Shown in pieces: positions 10,728 to 22,552 of a stretch of DNA of 64,000 nucleotides. The first letter of the stretch is position 1. Each line of letters starts with the position of its first letter. The notes beneath the pieces were generated by a model, which ran no database searches, was not told where the DNA came from, and was given only the letters and a program-made list of their open reading frames with translations. The stretch spans positions 151,434,447-151,498,446 of the forward strand of contig CANTUZ010000001.1 in NCBI GenBank assembly GCA_947846985.1, in the 5' to 3' direction. A program made the position numbers and the translations under genes. Origin of the DNA: Fratercula arctica (lineage: Eukaryota; Chordata; Aves; Charadriiformes; Alcidae).

Positions 10728-13206
10728 CTAGACCAAAGTACAGAAACCAGCAGTGAGACACATCACACCAATGTACATTTACGAAGTATGAGGTGCAGAA
10801 GACAGACAGAGAAGGATGCTGTATTTCTGCGAGGTTCCCTCTTGCTGGCAGAGGTAGACTTGTGCACTCTCTCCCTTAGCATCTACATCCTTTGACTCAG
10901 TAGGAAAGCCTGCAATGCACAAATAGCAGACGAAGAACTTCTGAGGGATGGGAAAGAACCAAGCACAAGTTTTATGTATTCAAAGGACTGCATGTCACAT
11001 TCCCATCCAACCACCAGTTCTGCTAACTGCTGCAAAGGCAAACTAGCCATCTTCTTATTTCACAGCAGGAAAAAGAGCAACAGCGTTTGTTTCTTCCTGC
11101 AGTTTCTTTCCTCAACCTCATTCCAGCCAACAGCATTCTGGCTTGTATCAGGAATAGCGTGGCCAGCAGGAGGAGGGAAGTGATCGTGCCTCTGTACTCG
11201 GTACTGGTGAGGCCTCACCTCAAGTACTGTGTTCAGTTCTGGGCCCCTCTGTACAAGAGGGACCTTGAAGTGCTGGAGTGTGTCCAGAGGAGAGCTACCA
11301 AGCTGGTGAGGGGTCTGGAGACCAAGCCATATGAGGAGAGGCTGAGGGAGCTGGGCATGTTTAGTCTGGAGAAGAGGAGGCTGAGGGGAGACCTCATAGC
11401 CCTCTACAACTACCTGAAAGGAGGTTGTAGAGAGGTGGGTGTTGGCCTCTTCTCCCAAGCGAATAATGACAGGACCAGAGGAAATGGTCTGAAGTTGTGG
11501 CAGGGGAGGTTTAGATCAGATATTAGGAAGAATTACTTTACTGAAAGAGTGGTCAGGCACTGGAACAGCCTGCCCAGGGAGGTGGTTGAGTCACCATCCC
11601 TAGAGGTACTTAAGAAACGTGTAGATTTGGCCCTTCAGGGCATGGTCTAGCGACAGAGATTGTAGGAGGTTTTTTTGTGTGTGTGTATGGTTGGACTCAA
11701 TGATCTCAAAGGTCCTTTCTAGCCATGAAGATTCTATGATTCTTGGACACATCCTAGAAAATTCCTGCCTATCAAAGCCATGATGGGAGCCCTTGCTGCC
11801 CTGGTTCTGATACCCTGCTCTTTTAGATGTGTTTTTATTTTCCACTACTGGACTGATGAGCTACATGGGAAGCTTGAACACATGCTTCTCAAAACAGAAG
11901 GCTGTGTAGTGGGAGCAGATTTATTGCAAAGCTCTTCACTCAGACTGGGGCTATGTGTAACAGGATTCTGAGACTGACTGTAGTACTGAGGTTAAAGAAA
12001 TCGATATAGATTCCATCTAGATATCCTCCTAGGAACAGGAGGAAAGCATGCTTTGAATGGGTTGAAAAGGTGTCCTTAATACTAGTGTCCAACAAATAGG
12101 GCCATTAAATAACTTCCAAAACAACAGATGACAAGAAATACATGTAGCAGGATAAATCTTGCACCTACCTACCCAGAAAGTGAGAGTGCATAAAGGAATT
12201 TCAGCCTCAGTCCACGACTGGGCAAGTTGAAATATTAATAGGCAACCTTGTAATGAGTCTGCCTCTGCTGCATGAGAACTACATTCAGAATGGAATACTA
12301 TCTGATTTCCCCCCAAGGGTCAAAAGACAAATTCATGCTGCCAGTTACGGCATGAACCTTCCCTTTTCAAGAGTTAGCAGTATAGGGACCTTTGTAAAGG
12401 GAAGTCATCATAGCCATGTTCACTTGCACTGTATTTTAGTGGCTGTGCTATCTACTGGATGAAGAGGAACAGGCAGTCTATCCATACTCCATCACCCCCG
12501 GACTGCACACATGCACCTAGTGCAGAACCTTTCTGGCATTCTCTGTTAGCAGAAGAGGGCACTATGGGATGAAGAATGGTAGGTTTAACCCCTATGAGAA
12601 AGGCTACTTTTGCTTCCCATATATTCCATACGCTTCCCAGGATTATTCATGCTTCCCATATAGACTCTTTGTGACACCTTGATTATATAACAAGACACGG
12701 AGCAGTTGGTAATTGGAAAGTAAAGTCTTCTTTTTAATAATAACAGGGGCGATCAAGGTTTTAACTACTTGAGATAAATCTTCGACTGCACAGGTTGTGG
12801 CCACTTGGGAGAACTAAGGCAGAGCACTCTGAATGAATCAAGAAGGGACTGAAGAAACGGTGTGGAGCAAGAAAAGTAATTTACCCTTCAAGTTGCTTCC
12901 TCTGTAACTGGACTCTGGAAACATCGAAGCCCAATGCAGGACTTGTATTCCTCTAGAAAAATTAAGGAGGCATGGGAAGCAATAGAGAGGAAGTCCTTTT
13001 TGGAGTTCAAGAAACATTTGTTTTAGGGCAGAAAACCACGTATGAGATGGTTGCTTGGGTTTGGGTGGGACTTTTGCTTGCTTGTTTGTTTTTTAAGAGA
13101 TGTGCCATTTTACAAGCTTTTTAATTTGAAAGTTTGCACTTGAAAACCAAGAGAAATCTGCTAGGATAGTGCACATAATGTGAAGGGCAAGGTCGGTTGT
13201 ACTTAC
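10728..13206 (-). other. DGKI: DGKI intron (2.5 kb) containing an antisense CR1
   Basis: Donor GTAAGT at 13206, acceptor TCTAG at 10729-10728, phase 2. It holds the CR1 LINE fragment (about 11124-11743), oriented opposite to the gene. The remaining roughly 1.8 kb shows no recognisable element. Confidence 0.85.
11124..11743 (+). mobile_element. CR1 LINE, 5'-truncated, 3' end of ORF2
   Basis: An open plus-strand frame from within the element to a stop at 11648-11650 encodes the C-terminal part of the CR1 ORF2 reverse-transcriptase protein. Recognisable family phrases are [70 protein letters not shown] and [17 protein letters not shown]. After the stop comes the usual CR1 3' tail: GGTTGGACTCAATGATCTCA, the TTCTAGCC stretch and the short terminal repeat ATTCTATGATTCT. 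The copy is severely 5'-truncated, as most avian CR1s are, and lacks the endonuclease and the catalytic RT core. The open frame continues upstream of the element to 11087 by chance. The frame is undisrupted over about 170 codons, so this is a younger copy than the one at 42.5 kb. It cannot move by itself. Confidence 0.95.
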
Positions 13207-13243
13207 GTTTCACTGTCTGTCATGTCCAGCAATTCAGACGGAC
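13207..13243 (-). CDS. DGKI: DGKI 37-nt exon between ankyrin repeats
   Basis: The small exon completes a split Gly and reads PSELLDMTDSE plus AC of a Thr codon. The acceptor is TTTGCAG at 13245-13244 and the donor AAAC|GTAAGT at 13207/13206, a strong consensus. Its phases (1 in, 2 out) exactly bridge the exons 20792-20912 and 10628-10727, giving LEHG-PSELLDMTDSE-T-GETALHKAA. It forms the inter-repeat loop of the ankyrin domain. The remembered mammalian sequence has MAD where this has MTD. Confidence 0.95.
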
Positions 13244-15820
13244 CTGCAAAAGACAAGTCAGGTATGTCATATAGCATTTGGCTGCATGACTAGAGGACTA
13301 TGACTACCAGGGGAAGATTCTGGGTCCAAATACGTAAAAGAAGCCAACTGAAAGCTCAATTTGCACAAATATGCCAAACTTCAAGGTAATATTTGCTTGT
13401 GCAAGCCCTTGCACTAGGAAAATTCTGAATGCAGAGTCACTGATGGAGTGTCAGCACCAGGGAGTAGCTGCCTCTAAATTATACTGGAAATGAATATTCA
13501 TGGCGTTTATTTTCTCTTCACCTTGCTCAATTAAGTGGTTCACGTAAGTACAGTGCATTGAAAATGCTGATATACTGGAAACCCTGATATATTGCAAGTT
13601 AAAATCTATTGTTAGTACTAGAGGGAAAATGTCATTAGGAAGTTGAAATTAGACAAATTCCACCCTGAATGACATCCCTGTGCTACTCCATTTAAAAGCG
13701 TTATACAGAATGTAGATCAGGGTGGAATATTCCCAGCGGTCTTTATATTGATATGCAAATCCTGTACTCTGCTGGTTAGCAATAATCAGGAAAGCAAGAT
13801 TAAGAAAAACAGAAAAGATTTTTGTTAAGTGGGACAAAATAATGCATTTATGCTAATGTTCTTTTGTCCTTGATATTCACTACAGGCAGATGTTTATAGC
13901 AGCAAATTCCATCACTGAATTACAGTGATATGGAAAGGCTAGGATCTGGATAGCATTCGAAACGAGAAAAACTTTTCCCTTTGCAGTCTGGCTTATTATT
14001 CTCCTCTCCACTGCTCTGGAGCATAGTGCCAGATGGTATGGGGCAGTTAGCAAGAGGAACAGTGAAACTTTACAGGAATTTTCCTTCCTGTGCATGAATA
14101 TTTCTCTTCAGCAGACTTTGAAATTCAAGAGTTCTCAAGAGCTTACAGCAAATCGCACCTGAAACCGAGGAATTTCACACTACTTGCTTACAAAGGCCTA
14201 CACACAACCTCTCTGCACTCCATTCACTCTGTGTGTAAAAATGGATCAGAGCAGCCTGTATCTCCCTCCCTCCTTTTACAACATGCACACGCAGTATCAC
14301 TGGGGCAGCTCACGCTGCCTCAGCTCCTGAGGCTGCAGGTAGCTCCTTCACTTCATCTTTTGTCATCATGAGATGACAAAAAAGTAGGTGGTCAAAAAAG
14401 TACCATGCTTAGCCCCCAGTGCACAGGGCATTGCATACCCATCATGACAGTTCTCCAGACTCATTAACCACTGTCAATTCCCAAAGCACAGCACCCTGAC
14501 TCTACCGCCACACATCCTCATCTCCTCACTTGGCAGTTATGTGTTCAATCCTCCCCATCAAAAAGAAGAATCACTCATGACCTCTGAGCTTCTGAGCTTC
14601 CATAAGCATGAAAAGGGATACAGGGGGCTAAGCAGGGCCCCTCATTGAGAGGAAAAAAATAATGCCTGAGAAACTAAAAAGAAAAGAAAAAAACCCAACA
14701 GATGAACAAAAAGACTCCTTTAAATCTCCCAGGAGAAAAGAAAATCATGTTATCTCAAAAATAGGGGCAATTCTCCATGGCTTGCTGCAACGTCACATCC
14801 CGGGATAGGTAACCAGGAATGACCCGTAGCATGTTAGAAAAGACATTCTCAAGTAAACTATTATTTCTGTTCATGGATGGGACAAGGAAAGTTGTGATGC
14901 AAAGATGGAACAGGGTGACTGGGCTGGCTGCATTGGGCACAGAGGTACTTGCCTTTGTAAGTGGAGGAGAATGGAAAAAAGTGTTAGAACATTAGAAGGA
15001 ACGATGGAGAGAAGTTAGAATATGACCTGAGAGGGAGGAGAAGCTGGGGCAGAGTGGGTCTGGAGAGATGGGAGGCCAAGGGTGAAGGAAAACTGGTCTG
15101 GAGCAGGAAGAAACAGCAAGGCTAGGACAGAGGAGCTGAGTGCTGAGGACTGAGTGGGCAGCCCGCGAGCACAGACCTAAGGAGGTGCCAGGTACATCAT
15201 GTGAAGGGCGTGCTCCTGGATGCTGTCCCAAGTAAAGCATTTTATGGGAGTGTCCGAACTCCATCTCCATCATACATAGGGCCAGATATTGGGGTTAATC
15301 GATTAGCAGCACAACGTGGTACCAGGATTCATTTGTTTCATTCTTTCTGGCCTGTCTCTGAAGCTGGAATGTCCCAACTCACACACAGCCTGAGCTGTGC
15401 CCTTTACTTCTTTATTTTATTGTCACTTGTGCTTCTCTTAAACCATCTCACGCCCTCCTCCTAATTCCCTTTTCCCTCTTTTTTGGACCTCATTTTTACA
15501 TCAGTCTCCCTGGCGCTGCCAACCGACCATTCCAAATCCCCCTCTGCCCCGGGACAAAAGCTGCACAGATGTGGGAAGGGCTGGCACTGGGAAAGCTAAC
15601 AGCACTGTCATCCTGACCCAGCGGGGAGGCGGCTGTTTTACTCTGGGACAAGAGGCAGAGAAAGAAAAGGGGACCAAGGCGCAGAGAAAGAGAGGACAAA
15701 ATAACCCAATAGAAATCCGGAAGGGAAATGCATGAGTGAGATTTCTATCAAGGAAAACAGCAGGGGGGAAATAAAAACAAAAGATAGAAATGTGTGGAGA
15801 GGTGGAGAGAGGAAAAAAAA

Positions 15821-15848
15821 AGAGAGAGAGAAAGAGAGAGAGAGAGAC
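15821..15848. repeat. (GA)n microsatellite
   Basis: Nearly pure AG dinucleotide repeat with one AAAG interruption, in a wider purine-rich stretch from about 15650 to 15850. Confidence 0.9.
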
Positions 15849-18800
15849 TCAAGGGCTAAAGAATGGCAGGATGGGGGGGTGGCGAGAAGTTCGCATGAAA
15901 GGAGCTGAAAAGCATGACACACTGAGGGGAAGCCCAGCTGAGATCACTCTCTTTCCTTAACATCTCCGATAGACCGTCTGTGTAGAATTATTAACTTTTT
16001 TCCTTCTCTCCTTCTGCCCCCTTTCACTCCACCAAAGCCCCTCTCCATTTTCTCATGAGGCAAAGCAGCCTGAGCTGGGGATGGGAGGAGGGAAGGGAAG
16101 GAGACGCTCAAAAGCAGCTGCCCTTTAGCTGAGCTCACTACAACATAAAAGAGACTAAATGACCATATTTCAGAGTCATTTCCAAAATATACAGCACCAT
16201 GCCGTCCGAAAGGCCTCTGGCCCGCAGCACACCCTGCCCTCTCCAATGGATGTGGTTACAGCTACCCACAGGAGACCCACAGCTATTAACCCCTGCCAGT
16301 CCCCTGTCCTGTCAGTCCTTCATAGAACTCAGGAAGAAGAGTATTTGCATTAAGCGGTAATGTCAGACATTATCAGCATTTCTGGGTGTTGATCTGTCAA
16401 AACTCTCTTTTTAATAACTTGATTGAGGTAGGTGTCTGGGGGACAAACCTGGATTTGGTTCCTTGCCTTCAAAGAGGGAATATTTTTAAAATAATAGTAA
16501 TCTGCAAAGTCAGAACTATTTCAAGACTTCTCTCAACTCCACACTCCTCATTTTTACCCGATGTGAAGCTTAACGCTCTGGTTTTTACTGCTAGTGTCTG
16601 TAAGCTCAGAATTTCCACTGTGTCATAGAAGGTAGTTGCGCTATAGGAGCATGCCTTCCATCATAACTGTCTCTCAGCCACGTTGATCTAAAATTCGGTA
16701 AACTTACACATTAAGATAGACTTCCTTGTGCCTTCTAGGAAAGCTAAGCTGTTTTCTGCTTAGGTCCCTCACAAACGTCCACTACCCTAAAACATTCTGC
16801 AAATCTAGACATACTAGCAAATGTCAGGCAAACTCAGTCTCCTCCAGTGTTGCTTTCTGATGACTATTCAAACTTTGTCCCTGAAGTACATCTCTGTCAC
16901 GGCAAAATTTGCTTTCTGAAAGTCTTCTTTGGAACTCCTGAATCTGGTCAGGATTCAAATCCAAACTCACTGATGGCTCTTCACTGTTGACTTTGCAGTG
17001 CTAAGAGTAACAAAAGCATTCTCCTCCTTACCAGAGGATGCTACCTAATGGAGCAAGGACATTGAGGTCTGAGGTCACAGAAATGTTCAGGATGGGATGC
17101 TTCACTGACTGACTGTTCCACCAGAAGTTCCCACCACAAACTCCTAAGGCAACTGTAAACTTATTTCCTCTCTTCTGTTTAAAGTTAAAATATCCTAGGA
17201 TGAACTTCAGAATTCTTGTTTGTCTTTCGAGCCTCTAGAGAAGAGAAGACAAGGAGAAGGCAAACCTTGAAATGTCTTGTATAATGGTTATATATTATAA
17301 ATAGTTCAGAAATGCCAGAGAAAGACTCCAAGCCAAATACAGATGATGATTTAGGAGGTCCTTTTTCTAATGGAGCTTCTTAAATCCTCACTAATTCTGT
17401 TTTTGTTAAGCAAGTAAACAGTTAACTCTTCTCTAATGTGTATGCATTAGGATGTGAGGCAGTTGCTGACTGCAGCACTAAACAGATACCTACTGAGTTT
17501 GGCCCTCAGTTTCAAGCTAAGCGTTCCTTAGCCCAGCTACAGACAGATCTTAAAAGGTGACCCTCCTACTACAAGCAAAAGACCCCTGGATTGAGGAAGG
17601 CAGTCTTGAACAACAGACAGGTCTGTGTATCTGCCCTTCCTGCACAGGGGATAGAGAGAAACTCTCTTGCAGGAACAGCAGCCAACACAACTGTTCCTGC
17701 AGCAGTAAGCAGCTGTCGTCCTGACACCTACTACATTAGTGCTTCAGCTGCTATTCCAGGCTTGTGCTAGTCCACTGCTAAGTATCTGGCAATACTGCAC
17801 AGCGGTCTCCTTGTGTGACTCATCTGTGCTTTTTCTAATTTAAGAAGGGTTATTTTCCTCCCTTTAACATCTGAAATCATTCTTATCAAGATCTCAGAAT
17901 AACCTCTCCTATTAACGTACCCTGCGTGTTTGCAGAAAGCATAAAGCCATCTCCATAAAGGACAGCCTCAGCATCACTACACCATTTTCCCTCCCTCATG
18001 ATCCCAGCGCTGTGGGCCCCACTCTTATCACATCTGATTCTACCCCACAGGCAGCTAAAACTCCTGGTACAGTGCTTTTTGTCTTGTCTTCTTTTGTTGT
18101 TTTTTTAAAAGATATTCAGAAGATTTTCCCTGTGTGATTAATAATGGGGTTTCTGTGCTGTATGCTGGAGGGTATTCTACAGTGGAACTCCTATTAATAT
18201 TAACTATCTCCAGCCATGTATGGGAAGCAGACAAAGTACAGAGGAAGTGTGGCTGGGCAGAAGTAATTGCCAGAACAGGAGTAAGACTCATTTTTATCAA
18301 GGGTGGAAATCAGCAGAAATGAGAAGCTAGATACCAGGAAAGCCTCAGATATTAGTAGCGTTGGATTGGGTCTTATACACTAATTAATCTTGAGAAGATG
18401 CCAGAGAACACAACAGAAAAACAAGGACAATATGATGATGATGATTCAGCAAGAGAGCTCGTTTGTGACTGAGAAATGCCCAGGGTAGAAATGAGTTTCA
18501 TTAATTGCTTGGTGGGAGAAGAGAGGAGGCCCCTATTAGAGCATTGTCCCATGCACTCTCTGATCCCCGGAGAATGTTAAACAAACAATGCATTTGGAGA
18601 AGCCCAGAGGACATATGTCTGGAGAGCTGCAAAAGCTTCCTGCCATCCTTGGGGATAAAGGGGGGAGAGAGGAACCGAGCTGACATTTGCTCAACCTTCT
18701 GGTTTGCCTTTGTCTAACAGTCCGTAATCCTTCACATTTCTCTATTCACTTCAAAAATTCCCATGGATTCCCTGCTCACATCCTTACCAGCTTAAATGAT

Positions 18801-19917
18801 CTAGTTTTAAACCTTCACCAAAGCAACGGTAACCGGGTCAGACTGAGTAAGTTAAGGTATATGTGACTAAGAAAAATCTTGGAGAGGCAGCCATGACAGT
18901 TAATTGGCACAGGTCATTTCCCTGTGAGAGGAGAGGCAGTAAGAAAATTAAATTATGTCTGTCTACAGAATTCAGAGGTACGTATTATAAGCAATGTAAC
19001 TGATGAGATAATCCAGAGAAGTTAACCAGGAGGTAGAGTTAGCACTGGTAAGACTTGTTACAACTGGGGACAAAACTAGCTGATATTTGGATATAAGGCC
19101 AACTACACTTAGATACCCATGTGTAGGTATCTATACATAAAAGAGTAAAGTAGCAGTTCAGAACCCTCCATCAGGTAGCTGGGGCACAGTTCAGTTGCCC
19201 ACACACAGATATTTTGTGCCATTCAATATGCCTACAGGCAGGTTTGGGATGCATTTGGAGTGACAGGGATGCTTGGTTGGGGTCCAGCTGCCAATCCAGT
19301 ATGGGTTTCTTACAGGCCTTGTATGTTATCTTGTAGACCCATGCAGATGTCCTGGATATCCAAGGGCAAATGGCATTAGACAGTTATGTTTAGCTAAATG
19401 AATGAAGCACACAGGTAACTGTCAGCTGAATAGTTTTCTGGGCTCCAATGACTATTTTGATAGGGTCTCCCTTGAGCTTGTCATGCCAGAAGCCTGCTGC
19501 TACCAAAGATGCCCTCCTTACTTCCACCTGCCACTGAAAGAGGACAGGTGTCCTCTGGTACCTCTGTCATACACGAGCAAATGAACCGAGTCATAGATCT
19601 CTGCTGACAGTACGGGCACTTAGACCCATAGATTACATGACACCTATATGTAAACACCTAAAATTAGGAGTCAAGCTTGAGCTAAATCACACGCCAATTA
19701 ACAAAAATGTTAACAGATGGATTATTGCTTCTGTCTTTCCTATGACTTGTGCTTTTTTCTTCTCCCTCTACAATTTCTGCAGTAACTTTCAGCATTAGCT
19801 AACGGTTAGTCCAATTGCCAGAGGCAGTCTTGCAATCTCTGTGTTTAGTGCTAACACTGCTGCTGAAATAATATAGCTAATTTTGACATCCAGAAGTCAA
19901 AATAGCCATTAATATTT

Positions 19918-20462
19918 TAAAGAGGGATCAGAGAAGAGTTACAAGAATGTTTAAAGGACTAGAAAACGTTTCCTACAGTGCAGGAGGCTGATCATTGAGA
20001 CTTCAGGTCTGCGTGCAGAGCAGTGACAATATTACTGTACCACTCTCCAGCAACCAGTGAACAAAATTATGGTAGTTCAACAGGCAGAAACTCCTGAATG
20101 TGACTGCGTCAAACGTATGTACACACACAGATTGCTGCGTAGCCTGTGTAAGCATGCCTATAATCCTGTTACTGACAGAGATAAACAGAGTTGAAAGGAA
20201 AAAAGGGAAATGGCATGATCACAGCCTATAAATATAAAACGGAGATCATAAATTTTTGTTATTGTGTGGTCTTCAATCTAACAGAGACATAATATTGGCA
20301 GGAAGGGAAGCTAGGTAAATACAGTCTAGAAATAAATGCACAGATTCCTAAACAGTGCGTTATTAAATACTGAAATACCACCAATGGTTGGATGGACTCT
20401 CCATCACTGTAAATGTTTTAATGGAGATTAGGTGCTTTCCACAACATATGCTCTAATTGAAA
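19918..20462 (+). mobile_element. Ancient CR1/L3-like LINE fragment
   Basis: The 5' part (AGAGGGATCAGAGAAGAGTT, ACAAGAATGTTTAAAGGACT and following) resembles the CR1 segment that encodes QRRATRMIKGLE. The 3' part (CTAGGTAAATACAGTCTAGA, GGTTGGATGGACTCTCCATC, ACTGTAAATGTTTTAATGGA and a tail ending ATGCTCTAATTGA) matches the typical end of old CR1/L3 elements. The frame is broken throughout and gaps are likely. Assigned by recognition only; a RepeatMasker run would settle the subfamily and borders. Confidence 0.6.
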
Positions 20463-20791
20463 AACAAATTAGTTCAGAGGATTCCTATGCCAGAGGTTCT
20501 AGCTAGCGCATCACACTGCTGCTTCACAGCCCCCCAACTGATGCAACTGCAAAAACACCCATCCTCCACAAAAGCCATCTTTATTTTTGTTTCCACGCTT
20601 TCCCTTTATCTGGAGCCATCACTGTCATTGCTATCATATCCCTAGCCTCCTGCTCAGCCATGCTGCAGGTGGACATTTTGCTGGGGTGACCACTAATGAG
20701 TGAGGGCTCTTCCAGCTGCATGGTGTGGTTTTACCTGACCGGCGCTTGGCTGAAAGTACAGTGCTCTGTGGATTTGCCCATTGTGACTCAC

Positions 20792-20912
20792 CGTGCTCCA
20801 GAATGTATTTCACAATCTCGCCATGCCCAGTCTTGGCAGCATGGTGCAACAAGGAGCAGTGATCAGGTCCTTGGATTAACAAATTGGCTCCTTTTTTACA
20901 GCACTCTATGAA
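20792..20912 (-). CDS. DGKI: DGKI exon: first ankyrin repeats
   Basis: The 121-nt exon is phase 0 at its start. It reads FIECCKKGANLLIQGPDHCS, LLHHAAKTGHGEIVKYILEH and one base of Gly. LLHHAAKTGHGEIVKYIL is a clear ankyrin repeat (LLHxAAxxGHxEIVxxLL). Donor G|GTGAGT lies at 20792/20791. The acceptor CTCCAG at 20914-20913 is preceded by an unbroken T20 polypyrimidine tract (A20 on the plus strand, 20919-20938) and more T beyond it. Compared with the mammalian sequence as I remember it (LIESYKNGGSLL), the first helix here has FIECCKKGANLL, including a Cys-Cys pair. The open frame extends upstream through the poly-T as phenylalanines, but that is intron. Confidence 0.95.
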
Positions 20913-22514
20913 CTGGAGAAAAAAAAAAAAAAAAAAAACAAAAAAACACACCAAAGGATAAGATGGGAGGAGCAGAGAAAGAAATATACAGGCAAATTAT
21001 TTTCATAGAAGGACAGTAAAAAAATGAAATAAAATGAAATAAAATATTACTTTAAAACCAGCTTTTAGGCCCCAATGACAAATGATCTGAAACTAGAAGT
21101 ACTGACAATTATATGGGTTAAGAAGAGCAGTTTGTATTTCCTAAACAATGAGACATTGCTAATATACTGGGGATGAATTACTGCTTGCTAACAATGCTTG
21201 CAAAACCACTTCTGGTGAAGCTCTTGGGATATTTAAAAGTTTTCCTGGCTTGTTGTACCTCAAACCAGGACAAAAGTGTATGTATTTGACAGAAAATTCT
21301 GTTTTCTCTACTGAAAATTACAATTTTTCCATAGCGCAGAAGGCAAACACTTTCTGACTAAACCAGAAAACTCACACTCAAAAATCCACGGGGCAGTGGG
21401 GTCCAGCTGCCCCAGGTCTCCCTTTTCAGCCTCTGCCCCCTGCCCAGGGCTGGTAGAGGGCGAAGAAAGCACTACATGGGGTAAGAACAGAGAGGAAACA
21501 GCAACCGGCCAGGTCTCAGAACTGCAGCAAACTCTGGGGAGGTTTGCAGTGCAAATCACTGCAGAAAAGAGGGAGAGGATTGCGGCAGCAGGGCATCATT
21601 TACGACGCAGTACATCTGACGAAGGGCAAGAAGATTCCTTGTCAAAGCAAAGTCAGGCAAAAAGTTTTCAGGAAGCGGAAAGGGGACAATATTTTTATGA
21701 CTACTGGTTGAAAAACTGCTCCCTAGATGCTGCAGCCACAAGCGCAGGGGCAGAGGTACCGAAGGGGCACCTGCAGGCAAAGAGTTGGCCTAACAGTACT
21801 GTCATTTTTACAAATGGCTCCAAGCTGGCTTCTTGCAGATAAAATTGCAATCATTAATCACAGTCCTCATCCAAATTCGAGGGCATGTTTTCAAATCCTG
21901 ACTTGGCTACTGAAAAGTGCAACCTGAATAACTGTCAGTTATGGTACTTCAGAATTTGGGCACAAAACGTTTTTTTTGCATGGTTGCCTTTTCCTCCTGA
22001 TAACTAACAATACCAAGACACTCTATGTTTTGAGACATCCATCAGACGATAAAACAAGCAGCTGAGGTTTGTTCTACCTGGTCTGGTGGTTGCCTGGGCA
22101 GAATTTAAGAAGCCTCTAGCAACTCTAGGGGCTTGGCCACCAACCTCACTGCTGTAAAATATCCTTTACTGTGTAAGGCTGTGTCAGAACTACCCTGCTG
22201 TTTGTTCAGTGTTGCATTTGCCAGTATAGTAATTTCCCTGTTAGTAACTGACACATTGCTCTGTGCAGTACGCTATGAATCCTGGGCTGAAAGTTGCTGT
22301 CTAACACCAGATCCTATTCACTCGAATTTCACACCTCACCTGACTGATGTGTTCCCCTAATATTCAGGATTTCCTGGAAAGGCTGTAAAATGGCACGTGC
22401 CAGCAGTCCCTACAGCAGTCTATTTATGTTTTGAGCAGAGGTGTGATAAAATTTACAGTATATCAGACCTGCAAAAAGCTGTGAAAGAGTGGACACTCAG
22501 TGTTCTGTACTTAC
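20913..22514 (-). other. DGKI: DGKI intron (1.6 kb)
   Basis: Donor GTAAGT at 22514, acceptor CTCCAG at 20914-20913, phase 0. The exceptional feature is the T-tract at the acceptor (20919-20949 on the plus strand). A short direct repeat of AATGAAATAA occurs near 21023-21045. Nothing else was recognised. Confidence 0.85.
20919..20949 (-). promoter_or_regulatory. DGKI: Poly-T polypyrimidine tract of a DGKI acceptor
   Basis: On the transcript strand this reads T7, G, T20 directly followed by CTCCAG and the exon at 20912. It is the 3' splice-site polypyrimidine tract, not a retroposon tail. Being a homopolymer, it should be length-unstable. Confidence 0.85.
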
Positions 22515-22552
22515 CTTCAGCAGATCACCAGTTATGACTGCCTGTAAAAGTG
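22515..22552 (-). CDS. DGKI: DGKI 38-nt exon at the start of the ankyrin region
   Basis: The exon supplies the last two bases of an Ala codon and then LLQAVITGDLLK. The acceptor is GTCTTTTGCAG at 22554-22553 and the donor AAG|GTAAGT at 22515/22514. It joins upstream to 37210-37235 (giving SSEDQ-A-LLQAV) and downstream to FIECC without a frame break. AVITGDLLKFIECC is the first helix pair of the ankyrin domain (remembered mammalian form AVIAGDLMKLIE). An internal TTACAG could be an alternative acceptor, but would lose four residues and break phase. Confidence 0.95.

Larger units (their letters stand above)
13244..20791 (-). other. DGKI: DGKI intron (7.5 kb)
   Basis: Donor GTGAGT at 20791, acceptor GCAG at 13245-13244. 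It holds a GA-rich microsatellite (15821-15848) and an ancient CR1/L3-like copy (about 19918-20462). The 15.5-16.3 kb stretch is relatively purine-rich on the plus strand, and gives long but unconvincing minus-strand frames of Ser, Leu and Phe. No further exon or RNA gene was recognised. Confidence 0.8.

Noticed and set aside
20919..20949. A-run read as a retroposon tail
   Set aside because: It is contiguous with a verified splice acceptor on the other strand and serves as its polypyrimidine tract.
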